From: Galbula dea
Taxonomy: Eukaryota; Chordata; Aves; Piciformes; Galbulidae
Length of the DNA stretch: 64,000 nucleotides
Direction: 5' to 3'
Assembly: GCA_013399015.1 (NCBI GenBank)
Contig: VWZX01002955.1
Coordinates: 310,001 to 374,000 of the forward strand
Position numbers and translations under genes: made by a program. The notes under the pieces are model-generated. The model was not told where the DNA came from. It saw only the letters and a program-made list of their open reading frames with translations, and did no database searches. Shown piece after piece: positions 1 through 13,712 of the stretch (its first letter is position 1; each line of letters begins with the position of its first letter).

Positions 1-671
1 AGTAATTTAACACTCCCCTGCTTGCCCCCTTGCTTCATGGAGGCTCCCTGCAGGGTCTCCAAAATAGTGTGGATCATGATCTTTATGGGATTCATGGACC
101 TCCAGACTCATGAGGAGCTGCTGTGTTTTGTTCTTTTCCCCACTTTGTGCCTCTGTTGGAGGAACATCCAGAGCTGGCTTGCATTCTGCCCCACCCTTGG
201 TACAGCCCTGAATGTGCTAGCAGCCCATGGTTCCTTGAGAGCCCCAGAAGGGAACCACAGGATTGATTTTGGCTACAAGTGATCGAAATAGGGATTTTTA
301 AATAGGTGTCCCAGTAATAGGTTTTGGAGGGGAATGATTGCTTCATTGTAAAGCAACTTAGAGTTTTGCCAGGAATGAATTTGGCCAAGGGTTCTTGCTA
401 AACCTCACAGCTGACAGCAAAACACCACCAGTACAAACCCCAGTTTAGTCTGGCAACCTGTTGTTAACAGCCAGGGGAAAGGTACTCCTGCAAAGCAGAC
501 AAAAGCTGCATTAAGCTACCTGTGTGGTATGGCACACTGAGAATGAAGAGCAGATTTTAGAGAGTAGGGGAGTGCTCTGTCTGAAACAGTGGCTAACTTG
601 TGAGATTGAATACCTTGAGCACTCTTCTCCTGCCTGGCTGTGTTGCACACACACAGCTAGAGCACAAGTTC

Positions 672-796
672 CTGAAATTAATTTGCTGCAAATGCTTCCA
701 TGTACAACTGAGAGTGACACAGCTGGAGCACAAGCTCCTGGACAGTCAGATCTGAAATTAATTTGCTGCAAATGCTTCCATGTACAACTGAGAGTG
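672..796. repeat. Local direct duplication (45 bp unit, two copies)
   Basis: The 45-bp block at 672-716 recurs without change at 752-796. The shared segment begins CTGAAATTAATTTGC and ends ACTGAGAGTG. The sequence just before each copy (GCACAAG.TCCT) is also repeated, but with a 15-bp length difference, so this is a small tandem duplication in intergenic DNA. Confidence 0.85.
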
Positions 797-3700
797 CCCT
801 GGTGGAACATTTTTGCCCAGGCACCTCAAATGCTTGCAGAAACCTACCCCAGAAAAAGCTGTGAAGACTGTCCCAAAAAAAAAACCCCTGAACAAAGGGA
901 ATATATTGCAATATTTCTATTTTCCTCTCAACCCCCACTGTAGCAATACCTTGTAAATACACAAGCAGGGACTACAGGAACAAAAACACAGCAGTTACTC
1001 ACTGCTTCTCTAAACACTTCACACATCCAAAAAGCTAAGGCTAACAATTTCCCATGGACAGCTGCTATTCTATGATATGTTATGCCTCATCAAAGTGTGA
1101 AATAATGAGAAAATGATAAGCTGCCAGTTCCTATCATTATCTCATATCTCTGGGGTTTTACTGCTGGCCTCTGGCAAGATTCCTCCTGGGCAAGTGATTG
1201 GAGCCTGTGGTGCCTCTGTTTCCCCTGCTGCACAGGAATGATTGGGCTTTGGGAAGCAGCTTGCAAAAGCAACTTGAGAGTCTTTGGTGAAGCAGCCCAC
1301 CTGTAAGATTGCAAAATGAGATTCCACAGATCATTCCTAAAAAGATTGGGTTGAAAACTCAGCCTTATTTCTTTGAGTCTAGACATGAGCTCAGGGTTCT
1401 GGCCAATACCCTTTGTCTCTGTAAAATGTGCAGTGCAGTAGGGGAAGTGTTGCTGAAACCATGTCTGCTGCCACACTTTCTGTACTGCCATGGCCATTAA
1501 CAGCCAGTTCATTAGCACAAAGCCTCTCACATCTCTAGTATGACAGAATGTACTGTGGCTTTGACTTGGTTCACCTTGTATCACAGGCTAAGTGGAGCTG
1601 ACTCTCCCTCTCCCCTCTTTCTTTCCTCTTTTCTTCCTTCTACTGTACTTAGTTTTGTTGGGGACAGGGTCTTGTTTCTGCCATCATTGGATACTTTCAT
1701 TCAACACATGTGAAAAGTGTTGGGAAAGTTGAAATGTTTCAGTTAATTTTGAAATAGTTGGATTTGTTTGGGGAGTTACCAAAGTAAAACAAGAGCAAGA
1801 TCTAGGACTATGAAAGTAAAACCCCTTTTTTGAGGTGTTTGGGTTGTTTTTTTTAGTCATTGATCTAAATTGAAAGTGTTGGATATCTTTTTTTCATACC
1901 CATCCAGTAGACATATGAAAAAGTCAAAAAGGCATGCAAATCACTGAATAAAAATGTACTTAATGCTGATGTTAAGGGAAAATAGAGTCTGCAACTAAGG
2001 GCTAATTCAAACCAGAACCTGAGATCCCAACACTAAAGGCTTTTGAGATGCAAACACTGGTACTACAGACTTAAAAAATAGTGCAGAACCATGTGAAGTG
2101 TAAAAACTGGAGCTTTTTAAAACAACAAAACAACAGTAGCAACACCACCACCAAACCCCAAACATTTCTCTCTCTGTTCTTTAACCTTTTGTCCTTTTCT
2201 TTTCCTAATTCTTTTTCAGTAGCTATAGTGGCCACTTGGGCAGTCTCCTCTGCTACAGAAGTGAAAAAAAAACAAGCCCACAAGAAAAAAAAGGAGGAGG
2301 AAGGCTATTTTGTCAGTAGAAATTCCTTCTGAATCTCCATCACAGGGTGACAGTGCTACACCACACAGCAGGACTGTGTGCTGCTGCTTCCCAGATGGTC
2401 AGCCTGCTTGGAGTGGGTGTATCAGAGGAGAGTGGAATAGGCTTTGATGTGGCCTGCACCAGGGTGTGTTACCACCCTGGCTTTGGGAAACAGCAATGGA
2501 AGGAGCTTTTGATTAATTGCAATTATTTACACAGAGTATTCTGCTCTAATACTGCAAACACCCCACTACATCAAGTTGTGGAAAACCTGCTCTATTACTG
2601 AGGTTTTGGAGAATTGCTGGGATGCTTTGTCTTCTATTAAATGCTTTTTTTTACTTACCATATGATCTTGTGAGTTTATAGATAGCCTAGTCTCTGCTTT
2701 TATTTATGACAGACTTTTTTTTACAGCTTTGAATGTGTTTCAGTTTTAAATGGAGACAGCAGTATATGGAGGGTATGGCCTAGCTTGCTTTTGTTGTTGT
2801 CTTTTTAAAAGCACAATTTAAGTCTGATAAGGGAGAGAACATGACAGGAAAGTTCTCTCCCAGGGACTTCAAAGTCTTTCTAGCACCCTGTGGCATTTTC
2901 TACAGTGGTTTATTTGGGGGTGAATGTTGGGAAAATGTCTTTGGAGACTTTGTTAGAGTTTTGATGGCCAAAAAGTGAATGGATGTTTGACTCCAGGGTG
3001 GAAATAAGAAACAAAGAGACCAGTTCACCCTTCCCCAACACTGTGACCCTTGAATGCCTGTCAGGCTGTTCAAAGGGGACATCACACAGTAGAACAGGCT
3101 TTCTTTAGAGCTCTTCACTGCAAGAGAAAGCAAAGCAGTCATCAGTTGCCTTGGTCCTTCCATCTCACTCCCAACACATGGATGTGCCAAGTGTGGAGAG
3201 GTTGAACAGGGCAGAGGTTACACTGAGAGTGTTTTGCCTACTCCTTTAGCTCTGATCCTCCAGCTGTTTTAATTTATGCTGAGCACAGGGCTGGTCCTGT
3301 GAAGAGCCAGACATGAGAGGCCACCTTGGTGGTCTAGAATAAGGGTGGTGCCTTGATGTAGAGTCTGATACAAGCCTGGAACAAATTATATGAAATCCTT
3401 TCAGCTCTTTGACCTTAATGTGAAGGTATTAAGGGTGAAACTGATGGCACTAAACCCCTTTCTGCTTTCTTAGTTGCAGAGCAGACTGTTTACAGCAAAG
3501 ATTATAGAGCATGGAAAATTGATTCAGGGAGCATTGACCTTGAATCACACTGCATTACTCCACTGAAATCATCACAGACTCTTAGAACTGAGTAGTAAGT
3601 GCATGGTTTTCAGTGTCACACAAGGCAAAAAGACACTTTGTCTACCCAAAAAGAATTGTCTGGACAGATGCATTACAGAGCTAAATTTCACAATTAATGT

Positions 3701-6700
3701 GGTACCATTTGGTAGTCACACATATATTTTTGGCAGCTTCTATCCTGTAACTTGGAAGCACAAAGATAAAGCAGCTGATGAGCTCTCCTTTGATGGTGTA
3801 GCAGAAAGTGTTTTTCCAGGGAGAGCTGCACTGGAAAGAAGTGGTTTGTTCCCACAGAGCCACACAGAAACTCCTCTCCTGTAATACTCTGGCTTCATTT
3901 TTAATTGCAGACCAGGACAAAAACTTGGCACTTTCACACTTACCAGTTGTAAATAGACACAATGTAAGGAGTAACTCTTACTCACAAAAATTCTATTTGA
4001 TGCCTAAATTACATGTGTGATTGCCTGTGTAATTCCATCTGCAGGCTAAGAAAATCAAAGAGGATACACCTCTCAAAACCCAGAATAGAGAATAAAATGA
4101 GACAATATGTTTAAACACAGATGAAATGCTTCATTCTTTGTTTGTGTGATATCCCATGGTGTGAGAAATACTGTTGTTTAGTATGAAAGTTGGTACTAAT
4201 GAAGATGAGGGTGATGCTGCAGGGCAGGAGGCTGATGTGGTCTTCTGGTAGTCTCCAAATATTCATCAGTACTGTGGAAATGGAAGTAGATGCAGGAGGA
4301 GACTGTATGAAAACTAGAAATGAGAGGTTTTCATAAGACAATCAGATGAATTTGGAAAGTGGAGGAAAAGAGGAGTCATTTGTGAGGAAGATCTCACAGG
4401 AGGTACAAGAAAGGTGCCTTCTGCTCTGCAAAGAGCAAACACAATGTAGGTGGAGCTGCATGACAACTGGAAGATATGAGTGGTGTGAATGCTGCCCCTG
4501 TAGTCTCTCTGTTTCCTGGGGAACCTGCCCCTGGCTAGGAGGTGCAGTGTTGGGCTCCACCATGACTGGGAACACATGGGCAAGAACTGTAGTCAGTACA
4601 AACTATCAGGTCAGTTGCTGATGTCCTGTAGGTGTAGGAGGTTTGCTCACCTACTTGTGCTTGCCAGATCTGGGCCTTAGGTGGCAAAAATTCTTCTGAA
4701 CTGCTGCTCCTGGAATCTGTCACATCTCAATCTTTCCAACATGGCAGAGTTTGGCTGGCAATATGTTATTGTGCTGGAGAGGAGCACATCAAACTTTTAA
4801 CAGAAACTTCTCTGATCAAACTGAACATGTGATTAGATTGTCTCCCAGGAACTGCTCCAGTGTAACAGGCATGGGGAATGGTAGTGGCTGTTGCTTCACT
4901 GAAACAGGGTTGTTCTGCTGCAGATCTGCTCCTTGGCAGGACTCGTTGATCACTGGTCAAGGGTTATGCTAATGGCAGTTAGCTGGTCTGTAACCAGGTG
5001 TTGAGTAGATGTTAAAACTCTCCTGTACATTTTTGATGAGGGAATGAAGAAATAAAGATGAAATGTGATGAAATATAGATGAAATGAATCTATGTTTTTG
5101 CTTTTGTCTTCTGAGTAATCCTGGTGTTCTTCTGCAACTTTTAGATCTAATCTCTGTAATGGTTTGCCTCTGAAATAGCTGCAGTAATACACCCAGCAGA
5201 AATAAACAGGGAGCATGGGAGGTAGTGGGACATAACAGCAGGTGACCCAGCTTCTCTTTGCCACTCAGATAGTAATTTTTATGCCCATTCCTGTGCCTTA
5301 TATTTCCATACAGTGGGGATAGTAGTATTTCCTTTATTTAAAAACAGTGATCTGTAATCCTTGGACAATGTGCTGTTGCAGTTAAAAGCACTGTGCATGC
5401 ACATGAACCTGTATAGCTCCCTTGTGATAGGACATAGATTCTTCCCAGTGTTTTGGGTAGGCCAAGTCATCTGGTACTCCTTCAGCAAGGTAAAGTCAGA
5501 CCTCCCAAGTCCAAGTTTCTCTTGGTCTGAAGGGTAGGAAATCAGACCAGCAGGGGTTAACATAGTGATGACCTTCACAGCTGGACTCCAGCTGCTAGTC
5601 CCAGCTGTCAGCTGCAAAAGAAGGGAAGGGGGTGAAGTGCTGCTGGTCCAAAGGTAGGAAGGGCTCTGTGTTGCAGAAATTAAAGGTGTCTATGCTCATT
5701 TGTGTCCTCAGAAGCCCATTGTACTTCATTTTTCTCCTTGCTCAGTTGGGAAGGAAGAGCCTTTTCTAAACTTGAAGGAGACTATCCTCTGTACTGAGAG
5801 CAAACAGAGCACAGACTGTGCAGAAGTGCCTGAATATGAACTAACTTTCCCATACTGAAGACTCCTCTATGTCTGACATAGCCTTGGAACCTTAGCTCTG
5901 ACTTCAGTCTAAGCTAAAATGAGTAGTCTTTGTCCCAATTTAACTTCCATTCACTTCAGTGGGAGCTTTTTTCCTGGAGACAACTGAGACTTCTTCCATT
6001 AATCTGTATTTTTTTCAACCCTATTTCTGTCAGGGGTGCAGAGAGAAGCTTCACTCATCTCTGTAAAGTCTTGGAGTTGTAAACTCTCAAAAGTGTTCCA
6101 GAAGTAATATCTTCAGCCATTTTTACCATCAAATCTTGTTTCCTTAGATACCAAGAGGACTGACAGCCTCTTTTTAATGTGCCCATCAATTTTTACCTCT
6201 CTACCCAAAGATCTGAAAACAGACTGTATGTTCACTGTAATTATGAGTCAGCCTTTACTGATGGTGACTCAAATATGCAACTCTGGCACCTGTTTCATGT
6301 CTGTCTGGGTTTTGGAGAGGCTGATGGTGGCACATAGAGCAAAAGTAAACATGAGTGTGTTCCTTCCCAGAAGCTATTTGCTCAATGTCTTGGATGATAA
6401 AGAACAAAAGCTGCTATAAAAAGGTGTTTACAAAATTGCAACCACAATGGTGGGGCTCTGGAGGGGCTGTCTTACATCACTTGCTTCATAGAGGGAGTGG
6501 CCTTAGGACTGGGTGCCAGTGACTCTAACCCTGTCTTTGGTGTCTTATTTTGCCTGTTCTGTGCACATTCATGGGGGAGGAGGAGGGAGAATTCAGTTAG
6601 CTAATTGTATTAACACCAGTGAGGCACCTTGTGGATAAAAATGCTATTTAAGTGCTCAATATTATTATTATCAAGGGAAAAATATTACTCAAGAGAAGAA

Positions 6701-8013
6701 ACTGGTCTGCAGCTTGGCCAGGCATGCAACTGCAGACATGTGAAGGCAAGGAAAATCAAGGCACCACTTTATGTTTGTAAACAAGGAGGTACCAGATGTT
6801 AAATTTGGGTATTTAATGCTGGTTTCAATTTACCCTGGTGAATTTATGAAGTACACCTGCAAATAACACCACCACCCCCCAAACCCAGAACAGGTTGCTC
6901 AGCTTTTCCATGTATGTTGTTGCCTAAAGTAATTAATGACTATTGTGTGAAATCTGTCAGGAGCCAGCACTGCATGAAATAGGCTAGGGTAGGTATCTGC
7001 TTTGTCATTGCTGATGTGCATATTCACAGGAAAAATCAGTTCAAGTGCTCCTCACTGGTTATTGTACTTGGTCCTATCAGGTGAGAAAATGCACTTTACA
7101 ACTCCTCAGGGACAGTTGTGCCACATCAGGCCTGGCAAAGGGCTTAGTATTTGCAAACTAAGGTACAGTTTGTGAAGGGGATGTTTGAAAACAGTTCCAT
7201 CTATAATTATTGGAAGGGCAGGAGTGTGCACAAGGTTGACACCTGACCATGTGGGTTAAGGATGGATCTACAGCCTAGCTTGTGGGGGAAGAGGGAGAGG
7301 AGGATGCTTGAAGGATTTAATCATGGGATAAATGCTTTTCTTTCTGTCATCTTTGTCACCTCTGCCTTCCTAAATCCTTACATGTTATAGATTTTGGATT
7401 TGTACATAAATGCTCTTGTTTGCTTGTACCTTACTATGGTTTGTGTTAAAGGCAAGTGCAAGGTCAGGGTCTACCATCAAGCTACAACCTACCTGCATGA
7501 ATGGCAGTCTTCAAATCAGGATACTAGAATACTATCACTGTGCCCAACAGCTCAGAACCTTTCTGCAGAATATCCCAAAGCTCTCCAGTGATCCACATGG
7601 ACTTGTTTATGTCTCTTCATTCAGAAGTCCATCTAAAACTCTTTTCTGGTGACTGGCATTAATCATGATAGTCAGAACAATACCAGAAGCCCAGAGCTCT
7701 AGAAGGGACTCTATAATTGCAGTAGAGTTGCATAGGACCTGTGTTTGTTTGCCAGTTAACATGAATCACAGTCTATTTCTGATAAGTCCAGTGATAGCTG
7801 TAGTGGTTCAGTGACAGAGAAAATTGTGGTAGTTTTGGTTTTCCTGTTTATTTTGGGTGTACACCTTTGCTAGCAGGAAGTACAGTTTCAGGAAGAAGCA
7901 TTCTTCCAGGGAGAAGAGAAACATATGTTTCTGCTTATCTTAAGAGGTGCTTGTTTTGGTTTCTTAGAGAACAGAAGATAGCACCTTGCACCTCCCATGT
8001 GTCACATAAAGGA

Positions 8014-8618
8014 CTTGGGGCTGGTGGACAAGAGGACAATTGCCCAGCAATATGTCCTAGGGACAAAAGTGGCAAGAGCCTCCCTGGATGTGTTAGAAAG
8101 AGTGCTACCAGGAGGCTGAAGGAGGTGCTCCTTCCTCTCTTCAGCACTGATGAGACACATTTGGAGTGCTGGGTCCAGTTCTGGCATCCCCAGCATAAGG
8201 AGGACATGTGCTAGAGTCAGTCCAGCAAGGGGCCACTAAGATGATTAAGGGATCTGTCACACAAGGAGAGGCTAAGAGTGTTGGGCTGAAGGGGCTTGGT
8301 GGCTTTTATCCATGTGTATAGAAAACTGAGAAGAGGTTATAAAGAAAAGAGAGCCAGGCTTTTCCTGGCAGTGGCCAGTGACAGGACAAGGGGCAATGGG
8401 CAGGAGCTGAAATCCAGGAGAAGCCACCTTAAACATGAAAAAAAGCTGGTTTACTGTAAGGGTGATCAAACACTGGAAGAGGTTGTCTGGACAGGTTATG
8501 GAGACTCTGTCCTTGGAGATACTCAAAACACAACTGGGCATGGTCCTGAGCAACCTCCTTTAGGTGGTCCTGCTTTGAGCAAAGGGTTGGACTAGGTGAT
8601 CTCCAGGGATGCCTGGAG
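8014..8618 (+). mobile_element. CR1 LINE fragment, 3' end, sense
   Basis: This is a degraded CR1 3' portion on the plus strand. It keeps the order of the C-terminal reverse-transcriptase region (gaaggaggtgctccttcct, tggagtgctgggtccagttc, ggagaggctaagag) and ends with the typical tail gttggactaggtgatctcc. Frame breaks are frequent, so it is old. The 5' end is truncated as usual for CR1. Confidence 0.8.
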
Positions 8619-11600
8619 AGGTGATTAGCTTCCTGTGAGATCAGCTAGACAAATTGTGATGTACCATATGTGTGGAATCAGTAAACCAGACTGAAATATT
8701 AGAAGGCATTGATGGTGTGAAGAAAAGCTATAATGAACTGAGGGTTGCTAGTTGCAAGTGACCATATAAAGGCTGTTGGATCAGGTTTATCCCTGGTGGG
8801 TCAGCCATGATTTGGGATAAACAAAAGCATCTTCAGCTTACCCATCTAGTTGTGTGGCAAAAGAGACTGAAATCAAAGCAGGCAACATGGGAGGCTTAAG
8901 TTATTCTAAGTCAGGTGTGGGAAAAGCAGACATCCCTAGGAAGCCTCAGAAACAAGGTTTGAGGAGGTGAGAGGAACTGCAGGAACAGGGACAAGGAACC
9001 AGACAGGCTGAGTAGGACAAGTTGCAACAGAGGTAAATCGGTGTCCAAGATCTCAGGAGCAGCTCAGCTGTTACATCAGCTGTCTGTAGGGGACAGTGTT
9101 ACAAGGAAGACTCCTGTCAGGGTGATATTGTCTATCTTCCAAAAGGCTGGGCTATAGGCCCGTCTTGCCTGCATTCATTCTCACAGTGAGAAGGAGCCAG
9201 TTGGGCTGTTTTCAAGCCTCTAAGTCCATAATGAGTATTACAGATCTTTTTGTTTGCCTAAGTTTTGCATAAGGATGCTAGTATCATGTGACTGTATCTT
9301 AAATTTCACATCTGTGCTAAGGAATTAGAGTGTAGCAAGAGAGTAGTAAGAAACAATGCATTTTGCCTGCACAGGGGACAGAAAGAAATATCTAAGGTTA
9401 TCTCCTCCCTTCAAGACTGGATCCAGAGAGCAAAAGACCCTGATGTTTCTCCCTCCCTACATCTAGTTGACAAGCTGTCAAAACTTTCTAATAAATGCAT
9501 TTGGACATTCAGTCTGAGGGCACATCCTTTAGATTGTGTTCAAACAAGAAAAGTTCAGACTGGGAAGATACTCTAGCTTTCATATTTCTCCTCACAATTA
9601 TCTATGTACCCTGTATTTACCTCCAGTTTATATTTAAGGCAGGCAACTGGATTTAATTCTTCCATTTCTACCCTTTTCCTCCCCTCCATTTATTGATCAG
9701 AAAGCAATTCCATCATTTCCCATTGATTAGCCTGGCTCAGCCACCTTCTAGGCTGAATCCCTGCTAACCCATAAAGACTTAAACTGCTCTCAGCCTTCCT
9801 TAGCAATGTGCTGATCTCAGCCCGAGGTGTGTCCTCCCTGAATACAGAGATGTGTGGACTGATGACTGTATTTCATGTACACTCACATCTGGGATCCATG
9901 CACCAAGCTCTTGATAGAAACTACATCCCATGGCAGTCAGCCACTCTGGTTGGCAAAGGGTGTGGGGTGAAGCACATTCTATTAGAGAGAGACCTCTACA
10001 AATAAACAGTTGGTGTTTGTGCCACATGGGTGGGCTGCTTGGGTGTTTTCAGAGCCTAGAAGTGTTTCAGAAGCAGTGGTGTCCTTTGGCCAGAGGCAGA
10101 AATGAGAGGACAGAAAGTTCTTCATGTTGTGGACACCCCAGTAGCTAATTAAAAAGAGCAATGCTCTCCAGATTGTGGCCTTGACCACACCTTTGCTCTC
10201 TGGGCAAAACCTGAGCAATCCAAGGGGATGCAGGGCAGCTCATTCAGCTGCAATATGCATACATGGAAAACTGCCACTGAAGTCATCATTTTTTGTGCTA
10301 AAATCCTTACAACTTACTGGGAAACATTTAATTCTTCCCATGTACACATCAACAAACAACTTGATCCAGCCCATGAACATGCAAACAAATGTATAAGTTA
10401 GGCCAAGTATTTCTCCTTCTAGCTGCCAAGGAAGAAAGGAAGATTGTTACTGTGGCTTCTATTTTTAAGTACTTGGGAGGTGCTCCAATACTACAGCTGA
10501 GGGGACTATATAATACCTAGACTCAAGCTGAAAGAGCTCCAACAGCAGCTCAAAGGCTCCCTGGAATAGCTAAGTGGTGATTCTTCACCCAAATGATGTT
10601 AGCAGAACTGTACCTTCTGCCTTCACTGAATGCATATAGCAACCTCTTGGAGCTTAGCTAGTTTGCTAATTGCAAATAGGCTGCACATATGCTAACTGTC
10701 ATCCCACAGCTTTGTTGTGCATGAAGCTGAGCCCATTAAAACATAGCCCAAATCTTGGCTAGTTGTGCCCCCTCCTTGCTCTATTCTCTTTTGGCCTGTG
10801 GCCAGGTGTAGGGACAAAGCTGTTTCATCAGCCCTGAGCTTGAAGAAAAGTCCAGTTGTTCTGAATGGAAGATGTGTTATGTGGCACTCTCTACAAAGGA
10901 TGTGTGCTTGGAAGGGCTGATGTGCAGAAAGCATTAGTAGGGTGTGTACTGCACAGAAGGGGGAACCCAGCCACAGGAGGATGGAGCCAGGGAGGGGAGA
11001 GCAAGGGAGGATGAGGGTGGAAGGAACAGGGATGGAGGGACAGAGGCTAAGGCAGTAATTGGGCCTTCAAAAATCACTGCTGGATGTAAAACACCTGAAG
11101 GCAAACTCAAAGGCTTCCTTTGGGGTGCCTAAGAATGTGAGAATTGCTCTTCAGTGCTGATTTAGTCACCTTAGAAGAGCTAGATCTTCAAGCCCAAACG
11201 AGCTGGGCTGAATGCAGAACCTGGGGTGAGTGTTAAATCTGTCCAAGTCACCTTTCTGTTCCCTTAAAACTTTGCAGAGCTGGGATCAATTTGACTCCAG
11301 GTGTTTAATGCCAGATTTTCTCTCAAATGGTCTCATATGGGTGGTTCTGTTGCAGGGGGTGCCTTAGGTTTGACCCAGTCAATGTCTTGAAGAGTTTCCT
11401 GGTCTGGGTTAGGAGCAGGTGGCATGAACCATCCTTATAGCAAGTCTGGATTTCTCTTAGTGTCAAGAAAATATTTTAGGCTGTCTTTTAGGACAGCCCT
11501 TTGCCTTGCTGGTGCAACACAAAGAGCTTAGAGCTAGCAGCCAGAGCTGAATTTGGCCCTCGATGTTAAAGGGAAGCTAAATCACAGAAGGGAGATTGTG

Positions 11601-13316
11601 CAGCAGAAGCAAACAAGAGGCTGTGTGTTAAACACCAGGAATGGACCTTCCTGTTTGCTCTGCCTGCTCCACACCTTCTCTGCCCTCCTGCTGAGCTCTG
11701 CTGGTGGCTTAGCTCCTAGTCTCCCTGGAACCACTAATTCCAATCCTGGTAGGATTGCCTCAGCTCCTCTGTCATTTTGAGGTTGAACAGAGCTTGAAAA
11801 CCAGAAGATTTTGTGGTGAAGGCTTTGCCCCAGTATGCTTGACCAAAATTGTCCTCATGCTTTTGATATGTGGCATGTGGAGTGTAGCTGATTGGTGTCC
11901 TCTAATTGGTTCTTATTTCTTCTTCTGTATAAATTACTTGAATGATTTGACTGCCTCAGGTGTTACTGAATTAGTCATGTGTTTGAGGGAGGTAGTGTAG
12001 TGTATATATATTTACTATCTATTCCTAGCTGGTGTAGTTCTTTTGCCATTCCTGGAGTTACAATGACTTGTGTCAGCTGAAGATCTGCTCATTAAACATA
12101 ACCATTAACATTCCCAACAGTGCCTTGATTCCACTTTTTAAGGATTATTAGCTGAGATGGATTATTTACTCTTGAATAAGAACCAGGCCTGTCCCATGGG
12201 CAATTTAAAAAGCATAAGTCTGAAATATCTTTTATTATCTGTCAAGCAGGAAGCAGGTTAGATGGGAATGTTGTTGCTCTTCTTTAAGAGAAACAAAACC
12301 AAACAACAAAACAGACATGGGTGTCAAAATGTGGCCCAACCCATGATTTTTAAAACTCTCTCTTTGATTTTCCAAACTTAAAAACAACCTTCTATATTTT
12401 TCTTTTTTTTTTTTTAATAAAATATTGCTAAAAATAGTCCCTTGACCTGAGAGCTTTGACTGCCAAGATTCAAGGCTTCAAGTATGCTTGGAGCCAAGTT
12501 ACAAATGAATGAAAAATAGATTTAGCACCTAAGTAGAGATTAACTTGATCATCCCTAAGCCAAGATCCACGTGATTCCTTTATGTTTCAGGATGAAATAT
12601 CTGTTGTTCTCCATTTTCCTTCCCAACTCTTGCAAAGGTTGTCTATAAAGCTAGGTATAGAGACAAATGCTTTCCAAAAATGTCATAAGGTGTTAAAAGA
12701 AAAAGCTCTCTAACATAAAAACAACTCCAAGCAACTTATCATTCAGTTCTTTTTCCAAGGGGCTTCCATGCTCTAAATGGAATAATGAAAACCAATTTAT
12801 GGTCTTGCCAACTGTGCTGGTGAGTAAGTAGACTCCTGAGCAACCATAGCTGCAGCAGCATTTTGTTGCTTAGGAGTCCATTCAGTTGCATTTCTGCAAA
12901 TTTCCAGCCCTGTGGGCCAAAGATTTCAGTCTCTAGGTCTGTGGGACTGCTGGTGAGAACATCTACATCACTCTTTTGATGTTCTCCTTTGGGGCATCCT
13001 GTCTGTGTAGCACATTCTGAAATCCTTTGGCTTATGGTGGTTTTCCAGCACATAAAGCTGTCTTTACAGTACCTCATATGCTCCATGGCCAATTGCTCAT
13101 GTTCAACTACTCTAGTACTGCAGAGCCCTTCAGCCATTCCTGTTCCCCACTTCTTCCTCCCTGCTGCCAGGTTTGTCCTTCTACCAAAGACCTTTTCCCA
13201 CTAGCACATTCCACTCCTCCCTAAGCCCAAACCTTTTCCTTTGGATGTGCCCCAGGAGCTCCAACCTCTCACTAATATTGCACTGTCTCTGTTTTCTTGG
13301 CTCCTGCAGCTCTGCC

Positions 13317-13712
13317 TGAGAAACAGCTGAGGGAACTGGGGTTGGTTAGTCTGAGGAGGAGGAGGAGACTCAGGGGAGAACTTATCTCTCTCTACAACTA
13401 CCTGAAGGGAAGCTGGAGTGAGATAGGAGTTGCTGTCTTCTCCCAGGTTACCTGTAAGAGGACTAGAAGAAATGGCCTCAAGTTGCACCAGGGGAGGTTT
13501 AGATTAGATATCAGGAAAAGTTTCTTCCCAGAAAGTGTTGTTTGACATTAGCCCAGGCTGCCCAGGGCAGTGGTGGAGTCACCATCCCTGGAGGTGTTTA
13601 AAAACCATGGAGATGTGGGTTTAGGGCCATGGTTTATTGGCATGGTGGTGATAAGTTAAAGATTGGACTTGATGATCTTAAAGGTCTTTTCCAACCTTAA
13701 TGATTCTGTGAA
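13317..13712 (+). mobile_element. CR1 LINE fragment, 3' end, sense
   Basis: A CR1 3' fragment runs from the ctgagggaactggggttg motif through actacctgaaggg, the accaggggaggtttagatta motif and aggctgcccagggcagtgg to the end tggacttgatgatcttaaa and ATGATTCTGTGA. It is plus strand, 5' truncated, with several small indels. Confidence 0.88.

Noticed and set aside
1090..1584. 164-codon minus-strand frame
   Set aside because: No recognisable similarity, no splice or promoter context. Chance frame in intergenic DNA.
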